Counted from the first letter of the stretch, positions 1-12,172 are shown. The stretch is 64,000 nucleotides of DNA from Liolophura sinensis (GCF_032854445.1 NC_088295.1:11333385-11397384), one strand, 5' to 3'. A program made the numbers and translations. The notes: a model not told the origin generated them from the letters alone.

Positions 1-47
1 CAACTCCTCGCTTAAGAACACGTTATGTATATTTACGAAACGGTAAA

Positions 48-930
48 GTTCAGAGTTTTGTAATGCCTTGTGTCATGAAAAGCTATAGAGTATTTCTTTT
101 AGAGAGTCGCCTATCAAATCAGCTCTAAAATCAGTCATTCTCTCTACCAAAATTGCCTTTAGTCAGTGAAACGTAACTACACAAGCTCTGCACATATATA
201 TGTTGGAAGTCCATATTCTTGCAAAGACAATCAAATTAGAAAACATTTTCTAATTTATAGCGTTAAACTGCATAAGTTCAGGTGACGTCATAATTATTTT
301 TAAAAATTGTGGCATGCCGGAAATGGGCGTGGAGAGTGATTTTTTTACAAAAGGTGAACCAACGTGGGGTTAGCAACGTCTCAGCAAATAGAATACATTG
401 TGTTTTATAACAAAATTCACCTTTAAAACCATACTGCTATGAGATCATATACTACAAGAGATGAAATAAAATTCATTTATGAAGGTTATGTTATACTAAA
501 CGTGTTAACAATTTCAAATATAATAATGTTACATAACAGGTTTTACAGTAAAACCAATAGCAGTTTAGGTGACTGTAATCGACCTCCGTCAAAACATGTT
601 GAACTCCGCCCAATATCCGGCCTGCCACTGTTTTTCTAATAATTATGACATCACCCACGACAATGGGTTTTTGCCGTCGAAACCGAGCTTATGGACTTGA
701 ACATTATGAATTAGAAAAAGTGTTCTAACATTTTCCTTGCAATGATATGGACGTTCAACATATCAATGTGTAGAGCTCGGGTTTTTATGTGAGACTGACG
801 TAAGGCAATTTTGGTAGTGAGTATGATTTTACAGATTGCTGAATGTAAGCAACTCTCTAAACGAAACAGACTATAACAAGCTTATAACGTATATATTGTA
901 ATATCTAACGCGTTTAGATAAACTCTGAAC
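48..930. mobile_element. Foldback element with long inverted arms
   Basis: The ends are inverted copies (gttcagag at 48, ctctgaac ending at 930) and homology continues inward: 'taccaaaattgcct' near 146-160 pairs with 'aggcaattttggta' near 801-815, and 'tttagagagt' near 99 pairs with 'actctctaaa' near 851. The arms are roughly 300 bp, imperfect, with a loop of about 260 bp. No transposase is visible; the 66-residue ORF at 439-639 looks random. No clear target-site duplication. Probably a non-autonomous foldback/MITE-type DNA element. Confidence 0.7.
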
Positions 931-1099
931 GTCCCTGTGTTCCCGTGGTGGAAACTTTGACCTGTAGAACAGAGGCTCCAATTGCCGGCGGACGCTGTCG
1001 CTCACAGATGCCTGGGCTCTTCACAGTTGTTAACAACTGGTTCCAATCGTCATTACAGTCCTTATCTTGATCTATCAATCACATTATGATGCATAACTA

Positions 1100-1200
1100 G
1101 GCACGGTAAATGTACTCCCCTGGGGCGGAACGTGTGTCTGACGTAAGATGTGCACGAGCCGTGGGTTCAATCCCGGCCTAGGGCATGGATTGTCTAGATT
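1100..1200. other. Possible tRNA-like SINE head
   Basis: The stretch gtgggttcaatcccggcc near 1160 matches a pol III B box, but no convincing A box or tRNA fold is found upstream. Probably a decayed SINE head rather than a tRNA gene. Confidence 0.25.
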
Positions 1201-1439
1201 CCCTCGCTCTCATTGTTCGTGGTGTTCCTTGGTTAAAATAAGCGGCCAGTGCAGCTAGTCGGTTCTTTGTGCAGTCTTGCCTTCAATCAGTGATGCAAGT
1301 CATTGCGGCATACGTCATACCAAAAAGTTCGTCATTATGTTGCCAAAGATCGGTGATTTAACCCCTGTGCTCCAGTCATCCGGGCCCCTCCAAGATACAT
1401 GTGGGAAGTCCATATAGGCTGTTAAACTTCTAACTGACT

Positions 1440-1672
1440 GGCGAAAATACGGGCCGATTTATGGACCTGGTTAGTCAAGTCTAGTTCAAGCCCAGCTGAT
1501 GCTGACTTCCTGTCAGGCAGTACGTGCGGAGGCCTTTCAGCAACTTGCGGATGGTCGGGTGTTTTCCCTGGGCGCTGTCCGGTTTCTTTCCACCATAATG
1601 CTGATCGCCATCGTATAAGTGAAATATTATTGACTACGGCGTAAAACACCAATTAAATAATAAATAAATTGA
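1440..1672 (+). mobile_element. tRNA-derived SINE, family A
   Basis: Sense-strand copy: a B-box-like tagttcaagccc near 1480, then the body cagcaacttgcggatggtcg, ccaccataatgctg and ataagtgaaatatt, and an AAAT-rich 3' tail (aattaaataataaataaa). This is the most frequent dispersed repeat in the window; the fullest copy is at 25160-25440. The tRNA-like 5' head is degenerate here. Confidence 0.75.
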
Positions 1673-4060
1673 CTGTAAGCCACAAGGGTTTGGCTCAAAA
1701 TCGTGTGTGTGTGTGTGTGAAGGATACTCCATTAAATGCCTCCGTCCAAAGCTTTATGTACTGAGCAATGGTTGCATCATCCTCAATGGAAAAAAACAAG
1801 TTCAGAGAATTCGGAGTCACTGGCGATTTGTTTCGTACATACTAGTTACATCTAATCTAGAGTGAATACCAGTAGTCTACAAGGCACATATTTAAACAGT
1901 TGTGACTGTCGTGCATGCCATTGAGATCTAATCTAGGTATTTAAAAATAGTCAAAATAGTGCCAGTCTGTACCTAATATGTAAGCTAACTTCATGATAAC
2001 AAAAACTATGTAAATTTCCAACACAGCCCAAGAAGAAGTAATTCTGTCAGATTTTACGCAGACAGGTCATGGACATTTTCTTGAGTAACAATATCATTAG
2101 CTGTTAAATTATGTCGCCTGATAAAATGATATATTTCACGAAGAAAGAAGCGAAAGACTGTTTCCAACTGCATACATTGCTTATATTTCTCGTCCACACC
2201 GTTGAAGTACAAATTCATGTTATGTCACCCTGACCCGCTCAGATTGTTCCGGGAATCTATTCATCACTCGTGATGAAGGTTTTGCATTATATAAAAGGAC
2301 TTCCTGCGTGAATAAGTTTGTCAGTCCTGTTTCTATTTGACCTCCGGACTATTTATGCATATTTAAACAATAGTGCTTAAATGGCATTGTTTTAACCTTA
2401 TACGCTGAGAATAAAAGGTTTGTGTAATACAGTAAAATGAGTATACATGTAATCCCATCCATGTCTTGATGATGAAGCAGAATTTTTTGCCTGTTTAGAA
2501 TCACATAAATGCTCATCATCACCTTCATGGATACCGCCTTGATGGACTGAAAATTAGAGAATGTCCACAGGACATATTTGTAACTACGATACCAATTCCC
2601 ATGGTACATTGCCAAAACATTTAGAAAAGTTTTCTGGTCATCATATCTCCATAGATTACCCAGAAATAATGGGAGCCGGATCAACTGTGTAAATGATCAA
2701 GAAATAACGCGTAATTTGAATAAAGTTATTGAATATGCCATCAATGGGAAATGCAACACGCTAGCTAAGGGAATGGGATTATGGTTTTTTGGCTTCACAG
2801 GAGGTAGCTTATTACTGATAGACTAATTATTTCCCAGGTGGAAATTATTCTTTCCTCGTATTATAAAAATTCTCAATATCTGAAATGCCAGTGAAAAATG
2901 ATTTTGACCAATAATTAAATTAATTTTCGTCTGATAGTCAATGTGACAGTCAATATATCCATCCAGGTTGAGATTAAAATAAAAATCTATCGATTTCCAC
3001 CAATTTCCACCTGAAAATTCCAAGTAAACGAATATCTAATTCAAAAGGCAATTAAATGGCTATTAAGAGCCACCCTAGCAGACTGTCAGTTGACGTGAAG
3101 AATAAAAAGTGTGTTCGGCATAGCTTTCCAGTGAAGCAGGGTTACACGCAATTCGACAATGCGACAGGCCCCCTACGTGAAAACAGGTTATGGTATGGGG
3201 CCGTCTTCAACACAAATCATCATCATCCTTGCATATTGTTCAATTTCAAAGCTACAAACAAAGCGCTCGTGGTCGGGCTGGACGAGTCAGTGTTGCGATT
3301 GTGGGCCTTAGATATTTGTCAGGTATCTAGTGGAGTATGACGGTTGCCTCACAGTCCACTCCGGTTTCGCCCAAGGCAAACCACCTGACCTGTGTCATAA
3401 AAGTGATCATACCACACGGAATAGATCATTAGGGTGCGCTCAGTCACGGCTGTAACAACGATTATATTCACCATTAAATGGGTCCGCATTCAGAAAACGT
3501 CCCCTGGTGACACTGATAGAATAGAGCAGGCCTGATGCAATAATTTGTTAAGCTGTTTTACTGGGGAATATATATAGAGCATTCAGCTACATTTGATCAC
3601 ACCGGTACTAATCATATAACCAGTCAAATTATATAATGAATCAGGCCCTTCTATAAATATATAGCTAGATTACTGCCACAGTACCAGACATCATGACCAA
3701 CGAGCACTGGATCAAAATAGGAGTCACAATAGACATTTGTATATCAGCCGCAACTAACCAATATGGACGTTCCGGGTCAGTATTAAATCTCAAGATCAAG
3801 TTTCGAAACAGTGTTCCACACAAAACACTAAAGAACTAAGAAAAAAGTAAGAAATTCATGCGTGCTAAGAAAAGTCAACAGTTTTATATCATGATGGAAA
3901 GACGCAAAGGAATCTTTCCAGCCCCGAGAGAATAGGGGAATTAAACAGAATCCTGAAGCATGGTATCAGAGATCCCCAACACCCCGTCGATATCTGCTTT
4001 CAACAGAGCTGCATTCATAGTAAAATTTAAGAAACTTAAAGCGGGAAGACGTTTGATGAA
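1673..4060. other. Intergenic, no supported gene
   Basis: AT-rich noncoding DNA with only short random ORFs (for example 2349-2684 minus and 3056-3340 plus, neither with recognisable domains or codon bias). A short (tg)n tract lies near 1705-1718. Confidence 0.6.
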
Positions 4061-4078
4061 ATATCCTTGACTTTTTTA

Positions 4079-4209
<131 letters not shown>

Positions 4210-4429
4210 TCATTATACCAATGCTTCCCGCCCTGATCCTATCGTCAATGTAACACATTACAAGTTTTGAAGTGGTGCCCGCATTAATTTATACACCATA
4301 ATTAGTATCAGCTGAAGCCGTTTTCTATACCCAAACAGATCTCATTAGAATACCTTAGGCATTAACTAATATGGGACAACAGAGGGGCAATTATAAGATG
4401 ATTTTAAAGAGTTATAAGGGCCTTCTATT

Positions 4430-4630
4430 GTCCCACTGGCAGAGTCCACCTCTACATAGTCAGATCTTTGGTCATAGCCAGCTGTTGCAGGGTGGTGATT
4501 TACTCCGGTCACTCCGACTTCCTCCACCCTTATGTATGTTCTGTGTATGTTCTGTGATTGTGTGTTAAATGTTATGACAACACGCCATTTTGAGTTATTC
4601 TAGGCCAGTGACGTCTAATAAAATGAAATT
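4430..4630 (+). mobile_element. Decayed retroelement tail (tentative)
   Basis: The sequence ttactccggtcactccgact and cctccaccctt followed by gacgtctaataaaatgaaatt resembles the ends of dispersed non-LTR or SINE elements of marine invertebrates. Too degenerate to assign. Confidence 0.25.
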
Positions 4631-4894
4631 AACATCACTGATTTTTTTTATCCAATTCTACTTAAGCCATGGTGACGTGTAAGTTGCTACATTTATGCAT
4701 TTATATGAACAGTTAGAATAAAACCCTAACTTAGGTAAATTGACGAGAGGTCGTATTTCACAGGTTGCGTGTGAACACTGGCCAGATATCACAATGTCGT
4801 CGCTGTTCCGATTTACTCTCTGTGCTGTACATCTTTAATTATACTATACATTTATAGTATGGTGTATATACTCAAAAAATAATCCCATAATATT

Positions 4895-5105
4895 AACAGA
4901 GAGTCTGTTGTCTGAATGATACTAGAATGTATTCTTCTAGTACAACAGATTATTCTGTGAAATATACACACATACTCTATTAACTCAACATAAAAATTCT
5001 ATTACGCTAACAAGATATTATGTTGAATATGACACAGTATTTTATATTATAACTATAGCATACATTCTAGCATCAGTCTGCCAACAGACTGTTAAAATTA
5101 ACAGA
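4895..5105. repeat. Inverted-repeat hairpin element
   Basis: Arm near 4895-4933 (attaacagagagtctgttgt, then gatactagaatgtattct) pairs imperfectly with the arm near 5059-5099 (agcatacattctagcatcag, then cagactgttaa). A related sequence, gatgctagaatgcattct, lies near 11508-11526. Probably a small MITE. Confidence 0.5.
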
Positions 5106-5164
5106 TTATGTTTTAGTGTAGTGTATAATAATGTACAAGTCATTTACATTGCATGAAGAGATTT

Positions 5165-5275
5165 ATTTCATTTATTTATTTGATTGGTGTTTTACGCCGT
5201 ACTGAAGAATATGTCACTTACACATCGGCGGCCAGGATTATGGTGAGAGAAAAGCGGGCAGAATTTGGGTTAATA
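5165..5275 (-). mobile_element. SINE family A fragment, 3' half
   Basis: Antisense copy: atttatttgattggtgtttt, acgccgtactgaagaatatg, ggcggccaggattatggtga. The tRNA-like head is missing. Confidence 0.75.
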
Positions 5276-6039
5276 AACATTTTTTCATAACATTGTATGT
5301 TTTTTATATTAATCGCCAGTACGGGTCTTGAATATTTGTTACCAAAAGCAAAATAAAATGCTGCTCAAGAAAAGCTGAATTGAATACAAGTAAACAAAAT
5401 CTTCACTATTGTGTTGTTACATAGAAAGCTTACCGCAAGACATAAAAACTCTTGGCCTAAAACGTTATATTCCCTGGCAACACAAGCCATTGAACAATAT
5501 AGCCTGATATTGTTCCAGTATCATATCTTCGACTTGCCTGGAACAAAACTACTGCCAGTGTTTCCCTCTATTACACAGGCCGTGGAGATAAAAACTGCAC
5601 AGAAGATATGAACTGAAGAATTAATGATGTACAATAACATGAGGTACCATTTCGGTGGGAGACTATATCGGTTAAGCCATCAATCCCATAGAGTATGTAG
5701 GCTTCATTCCAATGCAGAATCATTGGATGAAGATTCTGCATAAAGAAGCAGGGTATAACCACCTGAGATGCCAAGCAGCTTGACAACGGTGTAAGAACGA
5801 CAACAGTTTCGTCTACGGCTCTGGCCTCATTTAGTACTTTAGACTATGTTCTAGTTTCGGTTAAATCAGATTGGGGAAGCGTGTTATGATTGCTATACGG
5901 AGGAAGTCTTGCGCATGAGTTGCACAGCCCACAGTGTTGTTCACCACAATGGTCTATCAAACGTGGCATTTAGCGTGAGGGAGCGCGCCAGTTCTACAGG
6001 CGCCTTCAGTATAGGATTGTTGTACATCTACCCTTTACA

Positions 6040-6209
6040 TCAGCACGTCTTCACACAGTCGTCGGCTGGACAATGCTTTCCGCACCGCTCATTCAGCTGG
6101 CCCAAAATTAAGTGACGTGACCCAGGTGGCGAAAATATCGACTTGCTTCTTAAAGACTTCATCAATATCTCTAGGGACATAGATCCCGACAAAAGTGGAC
6201 ACGTCTGTC
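6040..6209 (-). CDS. Candidate last exon of a small Cys-rich secreted protein
   Basis: On the minus strand an open frame follows an acceptor (gaaatttacag at 6220-6210) and ends in TGA at 6042-6040. It codes about 56 residues with a cysteine cluster at the very C-terminus (ERCGKHCPADDCVKTC) and one Cys near the start. Its phase matches the signal-peptide-like exon at 7936-8008, giving a predicted protein of 80 residues. The acceptor has a poor pyrimidine tract and the intron would be 1.7 kb. No family is recognised, and five Cys in the mature part is an odd number. No expression evidence; may be chance. Confidence 0.25.
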
Positions 6210-7748
6210 CTGTAAATTTCTTTACGGCTTCAGTAACTGGCGAGACTATCTATAAAGTCTAATCGAATCTAACCAAATAGTCCAACGGAAATTAAGCAAG
6301 CTCTAATGAAAATGAAATGCCATGCAGGATACAGGTTAATGGAATGTTAGTGGAAAATAACTCTCTGGCCATCTTCGACACTGCTGCAATGTCTCAGATA
6401 GACAAAAATACAGGATGCGATTATATCAGCACCACTTGTATAATGTACGTTCATTTTTTTTGAGCATTAGTAACTAAAATATGAAATGCTACCAAAACAA
6501 GCGTGACAAATTATCGCCAGTACACATCAGTAATATGCAGTACAGGTACCATGATGATGTACTTAATGAGACAGTCTGCAGAGGTGATCACACTGGAATA
6601 AAAGTGGTTATGTAGGCTATCAACCCACGCCTGGTTACAAGGAAATGTCCAAAGCCATGCTGCGTACAGTGAAGGTAGGCTGCGCTGATTGTGGCTCTAA
6701 GGCCAACTGAGCCCTCACGTCAAAGCCAGCATCGGTCAGCCAGCATCGTTAAGCCAACATTGGTAAGCCATTTTTTAATAATCCAGCGATTTAAACTTTT
6801 GAATGAAGCCAGTCAAAGCAACGTTGGCCAGATAGTCAATTCCAACTTCCACCATGTTCCTTCCTGGTGGTTCTAAAATTTCTTCTCCACCGAACATTTC
6901 GATGAGAATTTTGCTTTGAACTTTTGTTTTCTCTTTTTCTTAAAATAAAAGGGTACCCTGTCTCTGGATGTCGTGGGCAACAAGAATTCTCGCGCAAAGA
7001 CTATCAAACTAGCGTGCACCCGTCAACGATAAATCATGATGATAACTGTAATGTATATGAGCGACACGTACCTCACCCCTTTTCCATTCTAGTCTAACAA
7101 TGTTATCGCTACGAACTAGCAATCCAATCACTTTATCGATCGAATCAGGAAGTCCAGCTGAGTTTACGACAGTTTAGTCTGTCTTCGAAGATGCGGGATA
7201 GGCGCCTTCTATAAGTCATCAGGATTCACATTCCGCAGAGCTCTCAGCGAGCTCTCGTTGGGATCGTGTAAAGCACGGTCTTATGGGTACCACGCTGCAG
7301 TATTGTTCACTAACAAAACATCACAGTCGAAACTTCCCATCCCATTCTGTGACAATATGCTTGAACAGCAGCTGCATCACAAAAAATCTGCAAAGCCTTG
7401 ACCTTGAAAGCAGTTATTAAATGTTTTTTCTTATTTTTTCTTTTTCTTTTTTTTTTTTTTAAATATTTTTGTGTCTTGTCACATAATAAATGATAATGCA
7501 TGAAGGGGCGGTGTAAATGCAGACATGACGGCAGATTTCTGACTTTGTCTCCAGGTATAAATCCACTTCACATAAATAAATATCTTCAGACAAATATCGA
7601 CATCAAAACCTTTTAATTACTCTCCATAGAACGTTTTGTTCCTCAGAGCAAAATAAAAATAAAATAAAATGCAAAAAAAAAAACACCAACACCAAAACAC
7701 AAACACAAACACCCACCCACACATAGTCTAATAAAACACCAAAATATC
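6210..7748. other. Noncoding; intron only if the 6040-8008 candidate is real
   Basis: No coding signal. Holds A/T-rich tracts, a poly-T run at 7435-7460 and no recognisable mobile element. Confidence 0.45.
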
Positions 7749-7885
7749 AGGGCTCAGTTTTACAAAACGGTGTTCGACATTTTTTGATCGTACATTTGTC
7801 GTACTATATTTTGTCCGTCATTTTCACCGTACCTGTTTGTGCGATTATCATACATGAACGACATTCTTGGGAAACTGGCCCCAGA
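7749..7885. mobile_element. Small palindromic MITE-like element
   Basis: Begins gggctcagttttacaaaacg and ends cttgggaaactggcccc, giving imperfect inverted ends of the type ggnncagttt-cacaaaac. Similar elements lie at 13551-13672, 20972-21116 and 44272-44338. Confidence 0.5.
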
Positions 7886-7935
7886 ATATCTAAATATCCG
7901 AATGAACAAATCTTATGCGTGGATGGTAAGCCTAC

Positions 7936-8008
7936 CTGACTTAGAAAGCATCCCCAGGACTACGAAGACTAGGTAGTGGAGCTGACAAACTGTCATCCGC
8001 ATGTCCAT
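7936..8008 (-). CDS. Candidate first exon with signal peptide
   Basis: ATG at 8008-8006 opens 24 codons with a charged start (MDMRM) and a hydrophobic core (LVFVVLGML), ending at a good donor TCAG|GTAGGC (7936/7935) after one base of the next codon. Phase-1 introns after signal peptides are typical of secreted animal proteins. The exon at 6040-6209 is the only in-phase partner I found. Purely a pattern-based call. Confidence 0.35.
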
Positions 8009-8690
8009 GCCCGGTCTGGCCTACGCAGTTCAAAGCTAACTTGACTTTCGTCCAAAACATTGACCGTCACAGCAAATGCAAGCATTTATGTACCTGATGT
8101 TTTTTTCTACATGCAGCAGACACGAACACTGCCATCAGGTCTACTGGTGACGTATATGCTTCTATAACCAATGGGCACTGTGTCATACTTTATTGACAAC
8201 TGATTGGTTTGGAAATTCCCGCCCACCTTTTTAAGCCATTGTTTCCCTAACACGGAATCTGTTCATTCCCTTCATGCATGATGCTCTCTGGCTATACGCG
8301 AGCTGAGATGCTAGCAGAGATAATCGCGTACAAGGACAATGCGGAATTGATTATAGACATACAGACGATTATTTTCACAGTACAGAAGAATTAATCTTTC
8401 TCTATATTCTATCCATTTGAAACGCCCACGAGAATGAAGCAAACTTCCCCAATATCCTAAAATTAATACCTATCTTTGTTAGTTTTCAAGATTTTAACAA
8501 CAACTTGTAGGACGAACTCATAAATTTCATGGATAACACCTCAAGTGATTAATTAAATGTATTTCGTATCATCATCAGCCAGTCATGTTTCTTGTCACTT
8601 ATGTATATCTCTGTCCAGTTATGTTCTTATATACATTCAACTTGAATTCAATCATTTGTTTATAATTATAAATGCTTACAAATATCTTCT

Positions 8691-8935
8691 TTATTGTATT
8701 TTCATGTATTTATTTGGTACAAGAGGAATAGCTTGAAGGCTGTAGAACTGGGCTACAGTTCGCTTGTAATCATAGTTTTGAAACCTTACCAAAGGATTGC
8801 CGTAAGTGTCACTCCAAAAACGTTTGCAAGAAGCAGGGCAAACTGTTTCATTGAAAGATGAGACGAGGTTTGGAGGAGAATGATGAGCGTGTCCAGACTT
8901 GGCAAATATCAGACGCAACAGATATGATGAAAACT
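8691..8935 (-). CDS. Candidate last exon of an unknown secreted protein
   Basis: Minus-strand open frame of 81 codons plus stop TAA, which overlaps an AATAAA. It contains NETVCPASCKRFW and SDTYGNPLVRF, which read like a real protein, but no family is recognised. An acceptor (ggcaccag|AG, 8937-8936) puts it in phase with the signal-like exon at 10839-10893; 99 residues in total. A strong donor-like site (CTTTG|GTAAGG) inside it could mean that the exon really ends earlier. Confidence 0.22.
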
Positions 8936-9154
8936 CTGGTGCCATTTATATGGTGCATATTTACATGGCGTCAAAATTGTGAGAATTCAAAACACACATA
9001 CATGATAAAACCTGACACCACAGATAAAGAAATCAAGATGATAACAATTCAAATGACATCCATATTTTGAAAACCAACATGACGGAAATCTATATGAGCA
9101 AATGCCATCTGAAGAAACTCGGAAGACATTGATAAGATTGGGACATTTATGAAT

Positions 9155-9850
9155 CCCCTCAACAGCGGTCAACAATAGCATGAGGGGGGATGCCAGCAAC
9201 CTGCGGATGGTCGTGGGTTTCCTCCGGGCTATGCCCGGTTTCCTCCCACCATAATGCTGGCCACCGTCGTATAAGTGAAATATTCTTGAGTACGGCGTAA
9301 AACACCAATGAAATAAATAAATACAATGAGGGAACATTCTACAGGGGTCAACAATAGATTGAGGGAACATTCAACAGCGGTCAACAATAGAATGAGGGAA
9401 CATTCAACAGCGGTCAACAATAGAATGAGGGAACATTCAACGGCGGTCAGCAATAGAATGAGGGAACATCCCAAAGCGGTCAACAATAGAATGAGAGAAC
9501 ATTCAACAGCGGTCAACAATAGAATGAGGGAACATTCAACAGCGGTCAGCAACAGAATGAGAGAACATTCAACGGCGGTCAACAATAGAATCAGGGAACA
9601 TTCGACACCAGTCAACAATAGAATGAGTGAACATTCAACAACACTCAACAACAGAATGAGGGAACATTCAACAGCGGTCAACAATAGAATGAGAGAAAAA
9701 TTCAACAGCGGTCAACAATAGAATGAGAGAACATTCAACAGCGGTCAACAATAGAATGAGGGAATATTCAACAGTAGTCACCAACAGAATGAGAGAATTT
9801 TCAACAGCGGTCAACAGTAGAATGAGGGAACATTCAACAGAGGTCAACAA
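9155..9850. repeat. 33-bp minisatellite
   Basis: About 16-17 units of the type gagggaacattcaacagcgg-tcaacaatagaat. Because 33 is divisible by 3 the array is open on both strands (MREHSTAVNNR repeats on plus, LILLLTAVECS repeats on minus). Neither strand has a plausible gene context. A family A SINE (9190-9329) is inserted among the first units. Confidence 0.95.
9190..9329 (+). mobile_element. SINE family A inserted in the 33-bp array
   Basis: gcaacctgcggatggtcgtg through gtaaaacaccaatgaaataa with an AAATAAAT tail. Array units flank it on both sides. An atgaggg is present at each edge and could be a short target-site duplication. The tRNA-like head is missing, so the copy is 5'-truncated. Confidence 0.8.
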
Positions 9851-10400
9851 AACCTTGTCCAGATCACGACACGACTGAGGCTAGAGGACACGGAGAATTA
9901 GAGAACATTGAGCAATGGTGAATAAGACATTTTCCAGATTAAGACACGATTCAGGCTAGACACGAGGAATTAGAGAGCACTGAGCGGCGCTCAACAAGAC
10001 CTTGTCCTGATAACGACTCGACTCCGCCTAGAGGACGCGGGGAACCAGAGAGCATGGCGGTCACCAAGGCCTTGCTCAGATCACGACATGGCTCAGGCTA
10101 GAGGACACGGAGAATTAGAGAACACTGGCCAGTGGTCAGCAAGGCCTTGTCCAGATCAAGACACGACTCAGGCTAGAGGGCACGAAGAATTAGAGAACAT
10201 TGCGCAGTTGTCAACAAGACCTTTTCCAGATCAAGACACGACTCAGGTTAAAGGACACGAAAAATTAGAGAACATAGCGCAGCTGTCAACAAGACCTTTT
10301 CCAGATCCAGACACCACTCAGGCTAGAAGGCACACCGAATGAGAGAACATTGCGCAGCGGTCAACAAGACCTTGTTAAGATCAATATAATACTCAGGCTA
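9850..10400. repeat. 75-bp minisatellite adjoining the 33-bp array
   Basis: Seven or so units with spacing of 75 bp (ctcaggcta at 10092, 10167, 10242 as ctcaggtta, 10317). Each contains gagaattagagaaca and a word shared with the 33-bp array (cagcggtcaacaa), so the longer unit seems to have grown from the shorter one. Left units are more diverged. Confidence 0.9.
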
Positions 10401-10838
10401 TGGTAGGTCTCAAAACTGAATATACATGACATAACCACCTTTTTCTGTCGTTAAAAATGTTTATCAATATTTCATACATATGAGAATTAAGCACTCATAA
10501 AAAGGGCAGCGTGCATCTAAATACTGAAGATTTGCGTAACATGGACACCAGCTATGCATGTCACAAATTTTGCTGATGGCATGGGCCTATTCTTTAATGT
10601 GTGGATATTAAAAGGAATCTACACTATTCTGTGCCGCAAAATTTTAATCCAATCCCTTCACTCGCCCACTAATTTTGTTACATGACCTGCGTTGGAATTT
10701 ATATTTCCGACTGAGTCGCCGTACTCGATAATCCTCAAACAAGCTAAATGTCTTCTTCCACACAAGAATAACATTTAGCATTGAACTGGTTTTAGTTCGT
10801 TTCCGAAAAATAAAAAACAAACATGATGAGGTACTCAC

Positions 10839-10893
10839 GAGTGTAGGGTACGAGTACCACGGTCAGATATATCCAGTGGGTTTTTAGCTCCAT
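10839..10893 (-). CDS. Candidate first exon, signal-peptide-like
   Basis: ATG at 10893-10891 opens 18 codons (MELKTHWIYLTVVLVPYT) ending at donor C|GTGAGTA (10839/10838), again phase 1. The hydrophobic core is short. A possible partner is 8691-8935. Confidence 0.25.
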
Positions 10894-11534
10894 TCTCTGT
10901 CTACAGCATGACTAACCCACGGGAAATGAACAATTGTCAGCCGCGATATTTCACAGTGCAATTCAGGTCAGAGTCAGGCGCTAGTGGAAAACACACTGAA
11001 ATTATAGCTGTGTTTAATGTAGATGAATGTAATTATTAAACCCGAGAGTCCGCAAGCAGGCTAACGCATGACTCCTCCCCAACACGTGTAATACTACCTG
11101 TTCTCTGGGTATGCAGGGCTGCTATACAGGCAAATCTAAAACCACAACAAGGGAGCTTTAATAGGTGTGATTACGCTGTTCTCGACTGCGGGCTCACTGC
11201 AGAGAAACAAATGCGTTCATTTATGTGACGGTACGCCGTAATTTTGCCATTGAACACTTCCAGTTTTCACTCCGCCATAATAATAATGCTGAATGCATAT
11301 ATTATGTCATCACTTACTAAATCCTGCATCACAGCAGCTTCACGACATATAGCAAGAGGGTGGAATTAAGGTCGGTGGTCACAAGGAGTTCGTGCTTATG
11401 AGATGTGTGACGGCAAAATATCACGGTGAGTGGGGAATCTGCTGGTAATGTGATCCATCTGCTGCAGGGAATATACTTACACTCTACAAAGTAATCTGTT
11501 ATCTGAGTGATGCTAGAATGCATTCTGTCATTGC
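10894..11534. other. No supported gene
   Basis: Noncoding. Nothing recognisable apart from a fragment near 11490-11530 related to the hairpin element at 4895-5105. Confidence 0.5.
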
Positions 11535-11720
11535 AACTGAAGTATCATGCTGAAGACACCAGACAGAACACCCCACGCCCAACCCGTCCTGTCTCCTCAC
11601 TCTAATATATCAATGCTGAGCTCCAAGTGAGACAGCAACAAGTACCATTGTTTGTCTTTGGTATGACCCGACCAGTGTTTTAATCCAGGGTCTCCGACTT
11701 CGAGATATTTTGACCTAAAT
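11535..11720 (-). mobile_element. SINE family C
   Basis: ctgaagtatcatgctgaaga-caccagacagaacacccc through tatgacccgaccagtgtttt, antisense. The tRNA-like head is at the right end (reverse complement of taatccaggg resembles a B box). Other copies: 17058-17215 and probably 53870-53990. Confidence 0.6.
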
Positions 11721-12084
11721 CAGCTTGAAATGGGTTTATATCGGTCAGAGCGGAGGACTGTCATCTCGGTAGGCCTGGGCCTAAAATTGTGAGGTCACGA
11801 CTGAAAACATTGAAAACATAAAAAAATCTTGCATTCACTGAAAGTTGGTCATGAGGTAAGTGTTCAGTTTGGGGTCCTATTTTTAACTAAAACCGTACAA
11901 TGTAGTATGTTTGCTGTAAGAGGCTGTTTAACCATGGTATGAAGGGGTGGTTTACCTGTCAGTACTACGATTTGTCAGGTAATTGTCAGGTAATTGACCC
12001 GGATCTTGACTTACGTATCCGACATTGGTACAACAATTACTATAACCACGACAAGAACACTTACCTTCAATATTCCTATTTCCC

Positions 12085-12172
12085 CGGGTTCTGTCCGGTT
12101 TCCTTCCACGATAATGCTGAACGCCTTCGTATAAGTGAAATATTCTTGAGTTCTACATAAAACTATAATCAA
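12085..12172 (+). mobile_element. SINE family A fragment
   Basis: gttctgtccggtttccttcc, acgataatgctgaacgcctt, cgtataagtgaaatattctt; the 3' tail is diverged. Confidence 0.65.

Noticed and set aside
1140-1190. tRNA gene
   Set aside because: Only a B-box-like word; no A box and no acceptor-stem pairing found.
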